Below, in pieces: positions 22,171 to 34,633 of a stretch of DNA of 64,000 nt; position 1 is the stretch's first letter, and the number at the start of each line of letters is the position of its first letter. Both the position numbers and the translations under genes were made by a program. The notes under the pieces are model-generated. The model worked only from the letters and a program-made list of their open reading frames with translations, had not been told where the DNA came from and ran no database searches. The stretch is from NCBI GenBank assembly GCA_902805475.1, contig CADCSX010000001.1, positions 1,364,001 through 1,428,000 of the forward strand. Direction: 5' to 3'. Source of the DNA: Entonaema liquescens (lineage: Eukaryota; Ascomycota; Sordariomycetes; Xylariales; Xylariaceae).

Positions 22171-23165
22171 TTAGCAGCATTTGCCCAACCCGCTGCCCTG
22201 TCCCGAGGACACGTTGACACCTTGGCCGCCAGCCGCAGCGGCCTGCTGTGCGGGGCTGATGTCGGTAAGACGCTTCTTAATGTCGGCGGCGAGGCTATAG
22301 AAAGCCTTGTCGATGTTGATGTTGCTCTTGGCGGAGACCTCGAGGAAAGGGATGCCAAGCTCCTTGGCGAGCGCTTCTCCTTGTTCTGTCGACACCACAC
22401 GCTTCTCTTCCCAGTCGCACTTGTTACCGATGAGGATTTTGTTGACGCCTTCGGTGGCGTGCTGCTCTACGTTTGCGAACCACGTTCGGATGTCTGTGTC
22501 ACGAGTCAGCATATATGTACCTAGACCTAGACCTAGACCTAGTTTTGATGATGTTGGGTGTAATCGTAAGCAAGCCGTTATCGATAATTCCCCCAGGGTT
22601 CACTTGAGCCCCCCTTCCCTGTTTTGTTTCATATAAAGGTGTAGTTAGGGTAGTTATATATAATATCTAATCCAATAACTGGGAGTTCTTACTCTCAAAG
22701 GATCGTTGGTCTGTAACATCGTAGACCAAGAGGATGCCCATCGCGCCGCGATAATAAGCCGTCGTGATAGTTCGGAATCGCTCCTGACCAGCAGTATCCC
22801 AGATCTGTAGCTTCACGCGCTTGCCATCTAGTTCGATCGTACGGATCTTAAAGTCGATGCCGATGGTCGTGATGAAGGACGGCGTAAAGGAGTCTTCGCT
22901 AAACCGCAGCAGGCAGCATGATTTTCCGACACCCGAGTCGCCGATTAAAAGCAGTTTGATCTATTACAAAGACTATCGTTAGTATACATGAGAATCCTTG
23001 GGGCTGGCTGATAGATAGCCTATGTAAGACGCAAGCCATGGCTTCACAAGGCCCCAATAACCGAACCATCGGATAGGATAGATGATATCTATCTAACCGT
23101 AGCATGCGGCTGGAAAGGAGAGGCTGTGAACATACTAAGAAGTCATAGTTTCGGTTGCCCGACAT
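22171..23165 (-). CDS. SEC4: Sec4/Rab8-type small GTPase
   Basis: A Rab GTPase that brings post-Golgi secretory vesicles to the exocyst at growth sites such as hyphal tips. Three exons: 23136-23165 (ten codons), 22693-22960 and 22171-22493, with introns of 175 and 199 bp, giving 206 aa. G motifs are GDSGVGKS (17-24), the effector loop TTIGIDFKIRTI, DTAGQE (65-70), NKCD (123-126) and SAK (153-155). The effector loop and RFRTITTAYYRGAMGILLVYDVT place it with Sec4/Rab8 and not Ypt1. The protein ends in KCC, a double-Cys geranylgeranylation site. The second intron holds a short CTAGAC tandem repeat. Neurospora and Aspergillus relatives are often named SAS1 or srgA. Confidence 0.93.
22520..22542. 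repeat. CTAGAC tandem repeat inside SEC4 intron 2
   Basis: Three to four copies of a six-base unit (CTAGAC) lie in the last intron of SEC4, close to the 3' splice site on the minus strand. Confidence 0.85.
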
Positions 23166-24427
23166 TTTGATAGAGTCGCTCGTCGTGGACGACAGGGGAT
23201 ATTACGGCGGTCTTTGTTTTTTTTTTAGATGATCGTATTATTCGTTGAAGAATAGTTTGGTGTAAACGCGATCCCTCGAGTTTCCCAGATAATTCTCCGT
23301 TAAGATATCAAACGAGACGACGTGTCGTCAGAGGTGGCAGTAATGCTAATAGTGGCTTTTGGTAGCAGGTAGCAATTAGTAGCGGTAGCGGTAGTGGTTA
23401 ATAGTGTTAATGGTCAATGGTTAATGGTTAATGGGAATAATAGTGGCACATGTACTTTCTTGGCATAGGAATAGAAAAATAAATCTAACTTGGTTCGTAC
23501 TAGCACATAAGAAGTACAGGGGGGGGCAAGTTACTTATGCAGTGCAAGTGTGTGTGCACAACCTGGAATAGCTTATGGGTTTGGAAAAGATAGAGAGAAG
23601 CCTTCAAATTCAATTGCAGGTTTAAGATCGATAAAACATTTGAGTTTGAAAATAGAATGGTCCACTCAAGTACATACATACATGTATATATCAGATGTAT
23701 TCTTAGGTAGATATCTTACATAATGTCAAATAGTAGGTACCTAGGTTACATGTAATCAACAACCTGAATATCAGCAACGGTGTGCATCTTTACAACCTTA
23801 CAACTTAATCGAGACGTTGGTTCAAACGAGGCAACCTCAACCCTTCCCAGGTCAGGCAGGTGATTCGCTACCTAATAGATTAGGGACCTTAGGTAAGTCG
23901 CATTAACTAAACGAGAAACAATTATGCCTTAAAGAGGTTGGTGTTTTAGCGTGTGAATATACCCCCTAATGTAGGTACAACCTCCTACAAATCACTGTCG
24001 GTACTGTACCTCTACAAACCGAGCTCAATGATAGGAAATACGTGGCTGCCTCTACCGGCGTACCTGGCTTACGTCAGAATGGTGGGCACGAATTAAATAC
24101 CAGGGAATGGTCCAGATTACTACTATGCAAGTATGCATTTATTCGACAGGGAGCACCTCTTCGTCCAGGCACAATATTTAGGTAGGTTTTTTTTTTTTTA
24201 AAAAAAAAGGGGGGGGAGGGGGTTATCAGGATTTGTCTTATATTTGCATAGTACGAGTAGGTTACTTCTTTTTCAACCGAATTCCAATAATATGAACACT
24301 TTAGCTGTTTTATTTTGATACAAATACAGGCAATTGTCACACTATTCGGAGTTTACAAGACATAATACTCCTACTCCGCCATATGTACTCGCTAAAGATG
24401 CTCTAACAGCGACTTCGGATTGGTGAA
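23166..24427. other. Intergenic, 1.3 kb, upstream of SEC4
   Basis: This should contain the SEC4 promoter and a long 5' leader. It holds imperfect GGTAGC/GGTTAAT short repeats at about 23365-23435 and a striking block at 24187-24217 of 13 T, then 9 A, then 9 G. No protein-coding gene is supported. Confidence 0.5.
24187..24217. repeat. Stacked homopolymers T13-A9-G9
   Basis: Three consecutive homopolymer runs without intervening bases. Run lengths in such blocks are often unreliable in assemblies. Confidence 0.85.
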
Positions 24428-26474
24428 CTATTTCAACCACTTGGCGTACGCCCAACGTATTCTGTCCAAAGCCCGCAGCTGTGATTGGATGCCCTTGAGA
24501 TTAGCCAGGTCATCCAAGTCTTCCAAGAAGTCCTTTTCGATGTCGGCTGGTAAGAGGTTATGCGCAAGTCGTCGGAGGACATGGACCTCGCATACTAGGA
24601 GACCGTGATCCTTATAAGAGATAAGATTGTTGGGCGAAGGCGTAGCTTCAGACAAGATGCGGTCGATGTTGCGCAGAACTCGGACGCATTTCCCAGCTCT
24701 TCGGTGTTGACGGAAGCCTTTCCTGCCTCCGAATACACCGCGGAGGTATTGTATCACTCCAACGGATACGAGAATACCAGGCGTCAGACCCACGAAACCA
24801 AAGACAAGTTCCTGGCTCTTTAGAAGTGCGTCAATCCCGCTCATAGCGACTTCAATGTCAACCTTTGTCTTTTGTATCTGAATGAGCAACGTTCGGACCA
24901 AGTCGCCTCGCACGGTACCAATAAAGGGGCTACGTAAGTCTTTTTCGTACGCGCGAAGAATGGGTGTCACATCTCCCTCTCGGACTTTAGCCCTGATCTC
25001 GGCAACTTGTGACTCTGATATCGACGGGGCACCGGTTGCGACATTCGGCTTATCAAGAGCAAAGTCCACGACCATGCGCTCTAAGCTTTCTCTGTCTGCC
25101 TTGAGGCTATCCCGACTCATGATAGCAATTTCGCTATTATCGTCGTGACGGATTGTGCCTACAACCTTTCGGACAGGATCGATAACCCAGTTGAACCAGA
25201 AGTCACGAACAGTCACACCAAAATCTCTAACCCATTGCAGAATCTCCTGCTTTCTGTTGACCAAGATGCGGAGAATCGTGGACGAAGAGAGGAGAAGCGC
25301 AGTAGCAGGTAGCCAGTATCTCACAAGTCTCGATGGCCGTCCATTTTCTGTTAGTAGCTTTTCTGCTGCTCCGAGGTGTTGCGGTAGTTGAGTCTTTAGT
25401 AAGTCCTGAAGTCTTTTAGCCACTACAGCCGGGCGGTGTGCTTCGTCTTCATCGGCTAGAATTGACAACTCAGGATCCTCTTCAACGCCGGCAAAGACTC
25501 TATCTTCGAAATCGGCAACTCTGACGTCTAATGTTAAGACATCCTTAAGGACCATGTCCATTAGAGCGACGCTTCGCTCCACGACGCCTTTCCACTCTTG
25601 ATTAGTCGAGAGGATCATATCACTCTTACCATCATCACTTCCGTTGCCGTTAAAGACAAGGCCTTCGTCGATTAAGACGCCCAGGCCACTTGAAGTCATT
25701 TCTCGGAGTCTTTTTAGCCTAGCTTGCTTCTTACGGGCTTCCGATCGACAGAGGGCAACGGGAGACATTATCTTCCGCTGCACGTTTGCGAGTGTTCTTT
25801 GGTGTATACTCTCCCGTACAATCCCGTAGAATTGGCCCCATCGTTGAGCAAATCCAGCCTGTATCGACTCTACATTAGATCCGCTTACGAAACCAGCGAC
25901 AGATGCGTCACCGCTAGTATACTGCTGGAATCTAGTTTTGCTGTCTTCGTAGATTTCCCTAGTCCAAGCCCACACACGTATAGGAGAAGTTTGCACAAGG
26001 TATATACTGCTGTTCGTTGGAGACGACAACACATCATCCCAGTACCAAATATGATCGCTCAGGGGAATGATCTGATCCAGCAGCGTATCTAGAATAACAC
26101 CGTACGTCTGCACGGTCGCCTTGCTAACCAATCTCCACTCGAGCTCAGCCTCATACTGGTTCGCCGATATCTCCTCAGTATGGGCCGATAGTAACTCCGA
26201 CTGAGATAGGAGAGATTGGATATACCATGGGGACAGGGCACTTTGCGATCCCGAGGTTGCCGATAAGGCTTTGATGATCCTCAACAATTCCTTCGCCCGA
26301 GGGCTATCCAAATCTATCGAAGCTTGGGTGGCGTCATAGCTCGTTAAGTGGCTGAAAGGTATACGGTCTAGTTGCGCGTCCAACCGCCGTACTTGACTGA
26401 ATACAGTCTGAGCCACATTATCATCGATGGTGAAGGTTGTTTCTTTGTAAAACTTACTCAGCCACTAGGGACAT
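24428..26474 (-). CDS. NCA2: NCA2-family mitochondrial protein
   Basis: NCA2 (nuclear control of ATPase 2) is a mitochondrial membrane protein that in yeast helps control expression of mitochondrially encoded ATP synthase subunits 6 and 8. Two exons: 26458-26474 (17 nt) and 24428-26396, with a 61-bp intron (GTAAGT...TTCAG), giving 661 aa. The short first exon gives MSLVAD joined to QVRRLDAQLDRI, which restores the expected N-terminus; without it the frame has only a GTG start. The C-terminal half has the conserved block with a hydrophobic segment near residues 365-385 (ATALLLSSSTILRILV), the soluble PFIGTVRGDLVRTLLIQIQKTKVD stretch, and a second membrane segment (VFGFVGLTPGILVSVGVIQYL). The tail LLVCEVHVLRR...RIRWAY is typical of the family. 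Length matches. Confidence 0.9.
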
Positions 26475-27723
26475 TTTCTTTCTTTTTTTTTTTTTTTGTT
26501 GGAGTTAAACCACAAGTACAACTTCTTTCTGTAAAAGGGAGATTATATGGGTCGACACTCGGATGTACAGCCGGACATAATTGACTTGTCTAATTCATGT
26601 CATGACGGGGTTTGTTGAACCCTTGTAAACCTGTGGTTTATTTTACCCGGGTAAGTAATCGAAAGGGAAGCTCTCCGTGATGACGGCCGGGAAGTTGCCG
26701 GGAGCTTGGGATTGCGCGTTAGGCTGACGAACCAATTGGGAAGGCTACCTAATAGTTAATACAACCTTTTCTCAACCCTACCGGTATGGATCTTGGGAAA
26801 AGGCTACAATGAAACGATTTGAAGATTGCGGTGTACCGGATGCGGATTTGTTTCCCACAAGTCGAACGTTGGTCAGTCGATGTTTACTCTGTCGAGTCCG
26901 TTCTGTTGGATGAGGTCATAACAGTGTAGATAAGAAAAAAAATTAAAACCCCAAAATACAAGCTTCTCCAGCTCTGACAGCAGTGGCAGCTCTAAGCTCA
27001 ATGGGGTAAGGTACAAGAGAAACGACTCTCTTTTCGGCAAATTGACTGTTGGGTTAGGGTAAGAGCGAAAGTGAGCCGATCGGATAGGGACGGCTCCGGG
27101 TCAGGTGATTTGGCAGGGCTGTCCGGAGGCCCGCTACCTACCTATGTGGAATGGATTAATCCGATAAAGTTATCTGATCAACTTTGGTAGGTAGGTAGGT
27201 AGGTACCTAACCTTTAGGTAAAGAAGTACTTAGGTACATGGTACACGTATAGTCCAAAAAGGAAGGGTCCCTGAATTAGTGCAGATTTTCAGCGACACTA
27301 AGTCACTAACAATTTCGGATACGAATACGAAAGCCACCTGCACTAGCTTTAAAATGCGCATTAGAGTTGCGTTTCCCCTGATGCATATTCTCCATATTTT
27401 GTAGCGTAAGTCGGGACGGGAAGTGCAAATTCCAAGTGGTCTCATGGTGGCAGCATTCGAATGATTGGTCGTATGTCTGCTAATTAACCAGGATCCCCTA
27501 AATTTCGAAATCTCCAATCTCTCCTTATCGCCTCCTACCGCCTTTATTTTTTACAGCTACAACAAATAGCTGCCATCTTCTCGATTTTTTCCCCTTCACA
27601 TTCTCTAGTGTCGGCACAGCTCCTCAACATTCCTACCCTCACCAATTCGAGTCATTCTTTGATATTCATAGGAAGGGTTGTTCATCGCTGCCGGTACCTT
27701 TGATTTGATTCCCTCTCGCCATC
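26475..27723. other. Intergenic, 1.25 kb, between divergent NCA2 and ERG25
   Basis: This is the divergent promoter region of NCA2 (minus) and ERG25 (plus). It holds a poly-T run near 26482-26497, TACCTA/TAGGTA clusters at 27135-27240 and a pyrimidine-rich leader just before ERG25 (27530-27660). A TCAGGTGAT word at about 27103 resembles sterol-regulatory-type E-boxes, but one short match is weak evidence. No gene is seen. Confidence 0.45.
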
Positions 27724-28787
27724 ATGGCCACGATGTAAGTCGTCCTTCCAGACCGGACTACCCCCTTAATCTTCGGTCGCGTCGAGCAATTGAATAAGGA
27801 ACTAACGCGCATCTGTAGAAATGCCACTGTTGCTGGCGTCTTCAGCCATCCCGATACGTATTTGAACGTATTCGAAGAAGTCACAAAATACAATGTCCAT
27901 CTTAACGTGATAGAACGCGCGTGGGCGGTTAGTCTACCCCTAAACCCCGGACCGTCCAGGCACGAACGTGCGACTGACTCAGTAAAAAGGCTTGGTATCT
28001 TTGGATGCAGAACGACGTGTTAGCGACGGGTATCATGAGTTTCTTCATGCACGAGATCGTCTACTTTAGCCGGTGTTTACCTTACATGTTACTCGACCGC
28101 ATCCCCTTCTTCAACAGGTTCAAGATCCAAAATCAGAAGATCCCGACGTGGAAAGAACAGTGGGAATGCGCAGCGCTGGTGCTCCTTAGCCATGTTACAG
28201 TCGAATTGCCTCAGATCTGGCTCTTCCACCCTATCGCTACCTACTTTGGCATGGATTACGGCGTTCCCTTCCCTAAGCTCTCGACGATGGCTCTGCAAAT
28301 TGCAGTCTTCTTCATTGCGGAAGACGCATGGCACTACTGGTTCCACCGAGCGCTACACTACGGCCCCCTATACAAGATGATTCACAAGCTCCATCACACC
28401 TACTCCGCTCCCTTTGGTCTCGCTGCCGAGTACGCCTCACCGATCGAGACCATGCTTCTCGCTCTCGGAACAGTCGGAAGCCCCATCGTCTGGGTTTCCT
28501 TGACTGGCGAGCTTCACCTGTTCACCATGTATGTGTGGATTGTCGGCCGTCTATTCCAGGCCATCGACTCTCACAGCGGATACGACTTCCCCTGGAGCTT
28601 GAGGCACTTCCTGCCCTTCTGGGCTGGTGCTTATCACCACGACCTTCACCACGAGAAGTTCATTGGAAACTACTCCTCCAGTTTCACATGGTGGGACTGG
28701 ATGCTTGACACCGAGTCCGGCCCCGAAGCTGCCAAGAAGCGCCGCGAGAGGAAGCTCAAGGCCGTCAAGGCCAAGAAGGCCGAGTAA
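27724..28787 (+). CDS. ERG25: C-4 methylsterol oxidase
   Basis: ERG25 starts the oxidative removal of the two C-4 methyl groups in ergosterol synthesis at the ER. Three exons: 27724-27734 (11 nt), 27819-27927 and 27990-28787, with introns of 84 and 62 bp (GTAAGT...GTAG; GTTAGT...AAAAAG), giving 305 aa. The joins read MATI-NATVAGVF and ERAWA-AWYLWMQNDV. The di-iron histidine boxes of the fatty acid hydroxylase superfamily are complete: HRALH, HKLHH and HHDLHH. Several hydrophobic helices precede and separate them. The C-terminus is Lys-rich and ends KKAE, a dilysine ER-retrieval signal. ERG1 lies in the same window at 4.5 kb, although the two are not adjacent. Confidence 0.95.
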
Positions 28788-29402
28788 AGGGGCTCAATAG
28801 CCTCATAACATCAGGATGTGCACTTGGACGGTGGGTAGGTCAGCTAGTAGCATTCCACCGATTCCCGATACTTACTCCTGGCCATCAAGCTTTGATTGCT
28901 GCTGGCCATTGGGAGGAGAGAGTGAGAGAAAGTGCCCGATATTCCGCATAGAGACGCGGCACCTAAGGGAACGATGAAACTCTTTACGATTTGGCGTCAA
29001 TCGTTAATTCTATAGACAAACCACCGGGGCTGGCCAACTTTTAATACACCTTTGTAATTGTGACGAAGAGAAGAGACGAAATATTACCATAGATTAATAA
29101 TAACCTAAAAGTCCTTCATTGGAGCTATGAAACAAGACTTCAAAACTGTGTGTGTTCTAGCCTCTGGGCAATTGCGGTGAAGATGGGGTGCTCGTGGTCC
29201 ATCCGTGAATTTTCTTGCTTCGCATCTGACCGCTTATAGTAAGCGGCCCGGGTAGCATTTTATATTATTATATCGAACCCGTTGATCCGGATCGGTCAAA
29301 ATCAAGTCAGTCGAGGTGATACAGACAAGAGAGAGGGTCTAGAGGATTGTCTAATTTTGCCATTATGACCTGATGTCTCGGACTCTTTTCTTTTCCTTTT
29401 TT
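28788..29402. other. Intergenic, convergent 3' flanks
   Basis: This is the shared 3' region of ERG25 (plus) and the pterin dehydratase (minus). A short poly-T near 29397 abuts the dehydratase stop. No gene is seen. Confidence 0.5.
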
Positions 29403-31258
29403 TTATTTCTTAGCAGGAGCGCAGCAATCGCCGGCGTTGGTGACGGCGCGGTCAGCCACCCGCTTTAGCTCGCAGGTATCACCAGGAGGCAGCGCCTCGG
29501 TAATCTCACCAAAGTCGCTAGCGAGGCCGTCGCAAATGGCGGCCAGCTCGACGTCCTTGGCGGAGAGGCCCTTGGGATTATGCGTGGTCCACCGGATATA
29601 CGTCGTGTTATAGACCTGTTTGCGATTCACGACGGTTAGATCCAGTCAGCGTTTTCGTAGCATGGGGGTCAGTCAGCAGCTTCCGTCTGGTAGTAACAAA
29701 GAGATAAAGAAATAGTAATCGTAATATATAGGTTAGGTTAGGTAGGTAGGTAAGTAGGTAGATGAAGTCTGTTAACGGGGACGAAGGGCTCTCTCTCGAC
29801 CGTTTCGCCGAACGGACGATTCGCGAGTCGTCGGAAGCTGACGAGCTTGGGTGTTTGATGTAGATGTTTACGTTGGTTCCAACGCGGACGGGCACGTGTG
29901 CAGGGTGCATTGTTGTCTTTGATGTATAAACGAAGGGGCGAATGGAAAGGGGTAGTAACAAGGGGAGAGGGAGGCCTTACGTTGGACCATTCCGGGTGAT
30001 GGTTTTGAGCTTGCACTGCAGTGATACTGCAGTCATGAAGTCCTAACGAAACCAACACGAATTAGTAGAGGTTATCATTCGCGGCTTAAAGGGGTTACTA
30101 GTAGTAATAGTAGTAGTAGATGGGTTTGGGCTATGCGGTCGTGGATGTCATATAGGCTTTTTCAACGTCAGATCTATCCCCGGGATCGACTAACCCGAGG
30201 ACCGGGTGGTGGTAGTACCCATTTCATCCAGCACTCGGCTATTATCCAAGCTTTTCTGAGGGCCGAGACCAACGAATTAGGGATCCCGTGAGGAGTCAGC
30301 AGGAGGACTTATTTGTTTCTCTCGTGACCAGTGACCAAGCAGTACGTTTCGTGGTTGGCCACGGCGCTTTTCTCCGTATCCAGTATTGGACATCGTATAC
30401 TGAACGAGGTGTTACACCCGCCGGGAAACTTTGAAGTTACGGTATCCCGTCGTCCACACCCCGAGGTCGACCGATCATTGCTAGCAGCACCCAAAGGTAA
30501 ACCTATCTGGGGAATAATTCGGGAAGCTCGTTGTTACCCAGCTAGATAGATAGGTAGGCCATTCAGGCTCAGCCCACCGGCAATTGTCAAGTTTCCCAGA
30601 CTCTCTCCCTCGCACACGGGGGGTTAGGTAAGGGCATATGATGATTATGCAAGAACGGCTCGATCCCAATGAGGGGAACCCTCGGGAACGACTGCGACCG
30701 AATAAAGCAAATGCCGTGGCCAGAGATAGACGAGAAGGGAAGCCAATGGTACGAGGAGGGAGACACGGGAAAGGGTTATGGGTATGATGAGTATGGGTAT
30801 AGTGTAGTATAATGTAGTGTAGTATAATGGCATGCCGTGGCATGGCACAGCTGACTCACCCACGTCTTCGCAAACGTCTTGAACTTGAAGCTCCTCTCCA
30901 AACCCTCGCCGCTAGCGATCAGTACCCACCGCCCACCAAGACCTGCTGATGCCAGCAGAGACTGTAGCGTCCGCGTTAGAGCCGGCTCGTCGACGCCAGC
31001 CGAGAACCGGGGGGTAGTAGCAGCAGCCTGTGAGCTCGCGGGGTCTGCCATGACAAGTGCTGATGCTGAGGCCGTAAAAGCTCGGCGGCCCTGACCCAGA
31101 TCCTGATAGAGAAGCGAGGACCGGCGGGGTGTTACAACCGCCTGTGCGCCTCGGCGTATCGCTCCGACGGGATTGCTCGCAAGCTGCTGTTGCTGTGGTG
31201 GTGCCTTAGCGGCAGTCCTCGCGTGGTAGAGCAAAGGGCGCGTGTACCGGTTATACAT
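29403..31258 (-). CDS. Pterin-4a-carbinolamine dehydratase-like protein; one frame break
   Basis: The family dehydrates 4a-hydroxytetrahydrobiopterin (PCD/DCoH). Exons: 30860-31258, 29981-30042 and 29403-29615; introns are 817 and 365 bp, long for this locus. Splice sites are good (GTGAGT...TTAG preceded by TACTAAT; GTAAGG...ACAG). Exon 1 supplies an Arg/Ala-rich N-terminus resembling a mitochondrial presequence, then ERSFKFKTFAKTW. Exon 2 reads DFMTAVSLQCKLK in the spliced phase but the catalytic signature NHHPEWSN lies one frame over. Exon 3 continues VYNTTYIRWTTHNPKGLSAKD, completing the H-H-P...W...H...D signature. A run of four A (plus-strand TTTT, 30003-30006) where five would keep frame explains the break. 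So this is either an assembly indel or a recently disabled gene; total otherwise about 224 residues. An internal Met before ADPASSQ could give a cytosolic form. Confidence 0.8.
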
Positions 31259-33926
31259 TAGGCGCGGCACAGACTATTATTAGATGCCCAAGCATGAGGT
31301 GGTTGTTTATGGGGGTTGTAACGTGTAGAGTCTCGTCGCATATACCACCTATAAGGATATAGGGCGTACGCGGAAGCAGATTGCGAGCTACCCTGGTATG
31401 GTTCTCGCTTCGGTTTTGGAAGAAATCAAATATGAATGGACCAGTGGATTTACTATGAACTCCTACAGAATATTCCCGACGTTTATCTGTTATAATGGTG
31501 AGTTAGATAATAGGTCGACTTAAGTTACTTTTTAGGTGGCCTAAGCTTTACGACTACTTATCGTACCTAGGTATGTAATACCTAATGTACCTCTTACAAG
31601 ACCTACCTCTTTATGGACATCAAGCTACATAGATAGGTAATAGCTCATATGGAGCCAAGGTACAGCTGTTACTAAATTTTGTGACGTATAGAACTCTAGT
31701 TTATTTTTATTTGTAATATTTCACGAAAGCTGCAGTAGTATATAATACAACCCCCTTTTTTACCTTTTTTTTTTTTTTTCAGGCTCCGAGACATTCGGCG
31801 ATAAAATGTATTGAGTAACCGAGAATCGGGTACATTGTAAAAGCGCGGTCGCTTTATCATACCCCATTCGGGCTGGTGTGGTCTCCTTTTTCTCAACCTG
31901 CGTCCCGCGTCCGTGTCCGACCCCGTTATTGTTGATTGTTGTCCTGTCAGCAGACGGCGGTGACAAGCTTTTCATTGTCGTACTATCTACGTAGTCTACT
32001 TCGCCCTACGTCGACAGATCTTACCAAATTACGTACGACAGTTTCTAACGGAGGACAGGGTCTATCCACTTGTTAATCTCCGGTGCGTCGCGGACCGGAC
32101 CACGTGGAAATCTCCTTCTTCATTCCGTTGTGAGCTTGATGTTACGGACGAAGAGAAAATAGAAATTGGACGCTAAACTACACCGCCGCTGGGCTAGATC
32201 TACTTACTCCCGGACGTAATATTACTCTGTAACCAACACTGTTCAAGTTTAATGAATGGGTTGGGTGACTTTCGTATCTGTTTAGCTAGCGGGTACGACG
32301 ACAACGCGTTTCGCTTTTCGTTCCGGTTGTTGCTGACGTCCCTGAGGCTCGGTGCAAACAATCCCATCGTTAAGCCCACAAGTTCTCACGGCTTGGCCAT
32401 GCAAAGCTCACGCCTGGTAATTCCAAATTCTAATAACTCGCCTTTTACGTTCGTCAAAGTCCGAGAATTATGCACCCCAGAACAGGAGATCCGGAGTTTT
32501 AAATAACCGGGGTGTATTCCTGGCCCGGGATTCCTTAATAAGTGGTCCTCTTCCATTTGCAGCTATATCGGGCTGGAATTAGAAGCTCATTTATGCCTCC
32601 TGGTCCTAGGCCGTGGGCAGACGGCGCAGACATTTACACACAGATCCCGTCAGGATCTAAGGTTTGGTTAGTGTTAATAACGATGTTCTGTTGTTCCTAG
32701 GGTGGCTTGTTAATTACCTAATATAGCCCATCAATATGTAAGATTATTAACCGAGTGTATCTAGACTCGAGTTAGCTACGTTAAAGACCTTCCATGCAAA
32801 CGTATATTCTAAGCAGATCCTCCCTTACTTGAAATTCTCATGTCTTCGTTGGTGGCTTTTTAATCTCCAACAGCGTTGCTTACATCCTTAGTTTCTTGGT
32901 ATACCTATTCGGTATATTTAGGTTATTTTTGCTTACCATCTATATTCTCAACAGGCCAGAGAAACGATACAAAGAGTAATTTACAAGCATTTATTCTGAC
33001 ATATATAAATATGAGCTCCCACTGGCCACAGACCTAGTTGACTTGGCAGTTTATGAACTGGGGCTCTGTGAAGATGTTAGGATTCTTAAAGAACCTATCG
33101 GTTTTCTAAACGGCTGTCATCTTTTCATACCCTAAGCTATATGAATTTATGAGATCAGTATGCAGCGTTGCTCGTAGTTAGATTTCTCTCTCGTGTGTTA
33201 TACTTGCTCGCAAATAACTAATACAGTGGCATGCAAAGTTATAAAAAGCATTACGCCTAGTATAGGCCTCGGATACGGCCCTACAATATGCCAAGCTTAC
33301 TTTCGTCCTACTTTGACAAGTGTTCTGCGTAGAGCTGATCTGTGTATTTAACAATTGTGGTTACTCTCACTCCTATATCAGGCGCTGCTGTGTCAAGCCA
33401 ATACTACAATCCACCACCACCAATATTGTGTAGGTAGTAGCGAAACTTACGTAGTACATAATGAATTATCCTATAGCAGTTGGATGTGGAACTATAGTTC
33501 TCAGCACGGGGCGTAAGTAGATCACGCACATATTTGTATTATATGCAATGTCAGCACCAACGCGTTCACGCCACTTTGAAAAGCTCTTGGTTCCGCATTC
33601 CTAATCGGGCCCTATTTGCAGGCCAACAAATCGGGGTCTCTGGCTGAGGTCTAGAAATGGCTTGACTTGTTCTAAGACTATTAGTTATTAGTCATTAGTG
33701 TAACTGGCTCATGGGTGCACTACACGAAGGAGTAACCATAATCATAACTTTATCTCCGAGAGTGTTGAGATCTATTTGATAGGTACCTAATATAATAAGA
33801 CAGTGGAACGAGGTAAAATATGAAATTTATTCTTCACTTAACGACAAGGTTCAATCCGGGCAGATTCATCGGGACTCCCGGGAATAATAGAGGGTCTACG
33901 ATATTTTACGATATTTAGGTCAACTG

Positions 33927-33949
33927 TTTTTTTTTTTTTTTTTTTTTTT
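33927..33949. repeat. Poly-T tract (23)
   Basis: An uninterrupted run of 23 T on the plus strand inside the gene desert. Confidence 0.9.
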
Positions 33950-34620
33950 AGTATAAATATTTTCAGCTATAGGCATTTCGTCGATGATACCCTCGCGACC
34001 TTTAGTCAACATATTAACATTATTGGTATAGCTCCAGTAATCCGGTCCGAGAACATACGGTTTCTACATTAAAATGTAACATATTGTTGCCATCTGTGTA
34101 AAAACGTGGGTATTACTAATCTTATGTAGGCCGGAATGGCCGGTTTTAATTTTGTCCAACAAAGTAGTCTCTGATGATGCTGGCATGACGTGAGTGGTAG
34201 ATGCTGAAACCGACCTACAGTTCTCTAAGTAACATCATGTAAGTAACTAGGTTAATTATCTTATCTCCTAAGATTTCAAGTAGACGTAGGTATATAATCC
34301 ACTTATATCGGCGAATGAAACGCCGAAAAAGACTCAATGCATTACATGTAGATCTAGATGGAGTACATATATAAGTACCTATGTCTACATTAGTACTTCT
34401 CTCACTTTTTAGGAGATAAGCTGCCTTATATCTTTACAATTATATTTTTGATGTTAGGTATGCATTCAGATTTTCAGGATGAGCTTCCATAAAATATGAT
34501 AGGATACCGCGTATTAGTATTAGCGGGAAGGTAACGTAAGGATCCTAGCTACTAGGTATGTATTGACTTGCATCTCCAACTTTAAAGTTACGAGCGGCTT
34601 TGCGGCGGAGGGGGGAGAAG

Positions 34621-34633
34621 GGGGGGGGGGGGG
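34621..34633. repeat. Poly-G tract (13)
   Basis: A run of 13 G preceded by further short G runs at 34600-34616. The whole purine block could form G-quadruplex structure. Confidence 0.85.

Noticed and set aside
32252..32506. Open frame of 84 codons in the desert
   Set aside because: No recognisable feature, no supporting splice or neighbour context; length is compatible with chance.
33845..33865. GGTTCAATCC resembling a tRNA B box
   Set aside because: No A box or cloverleaf upstream; an isolated match in AT-rich DNA.
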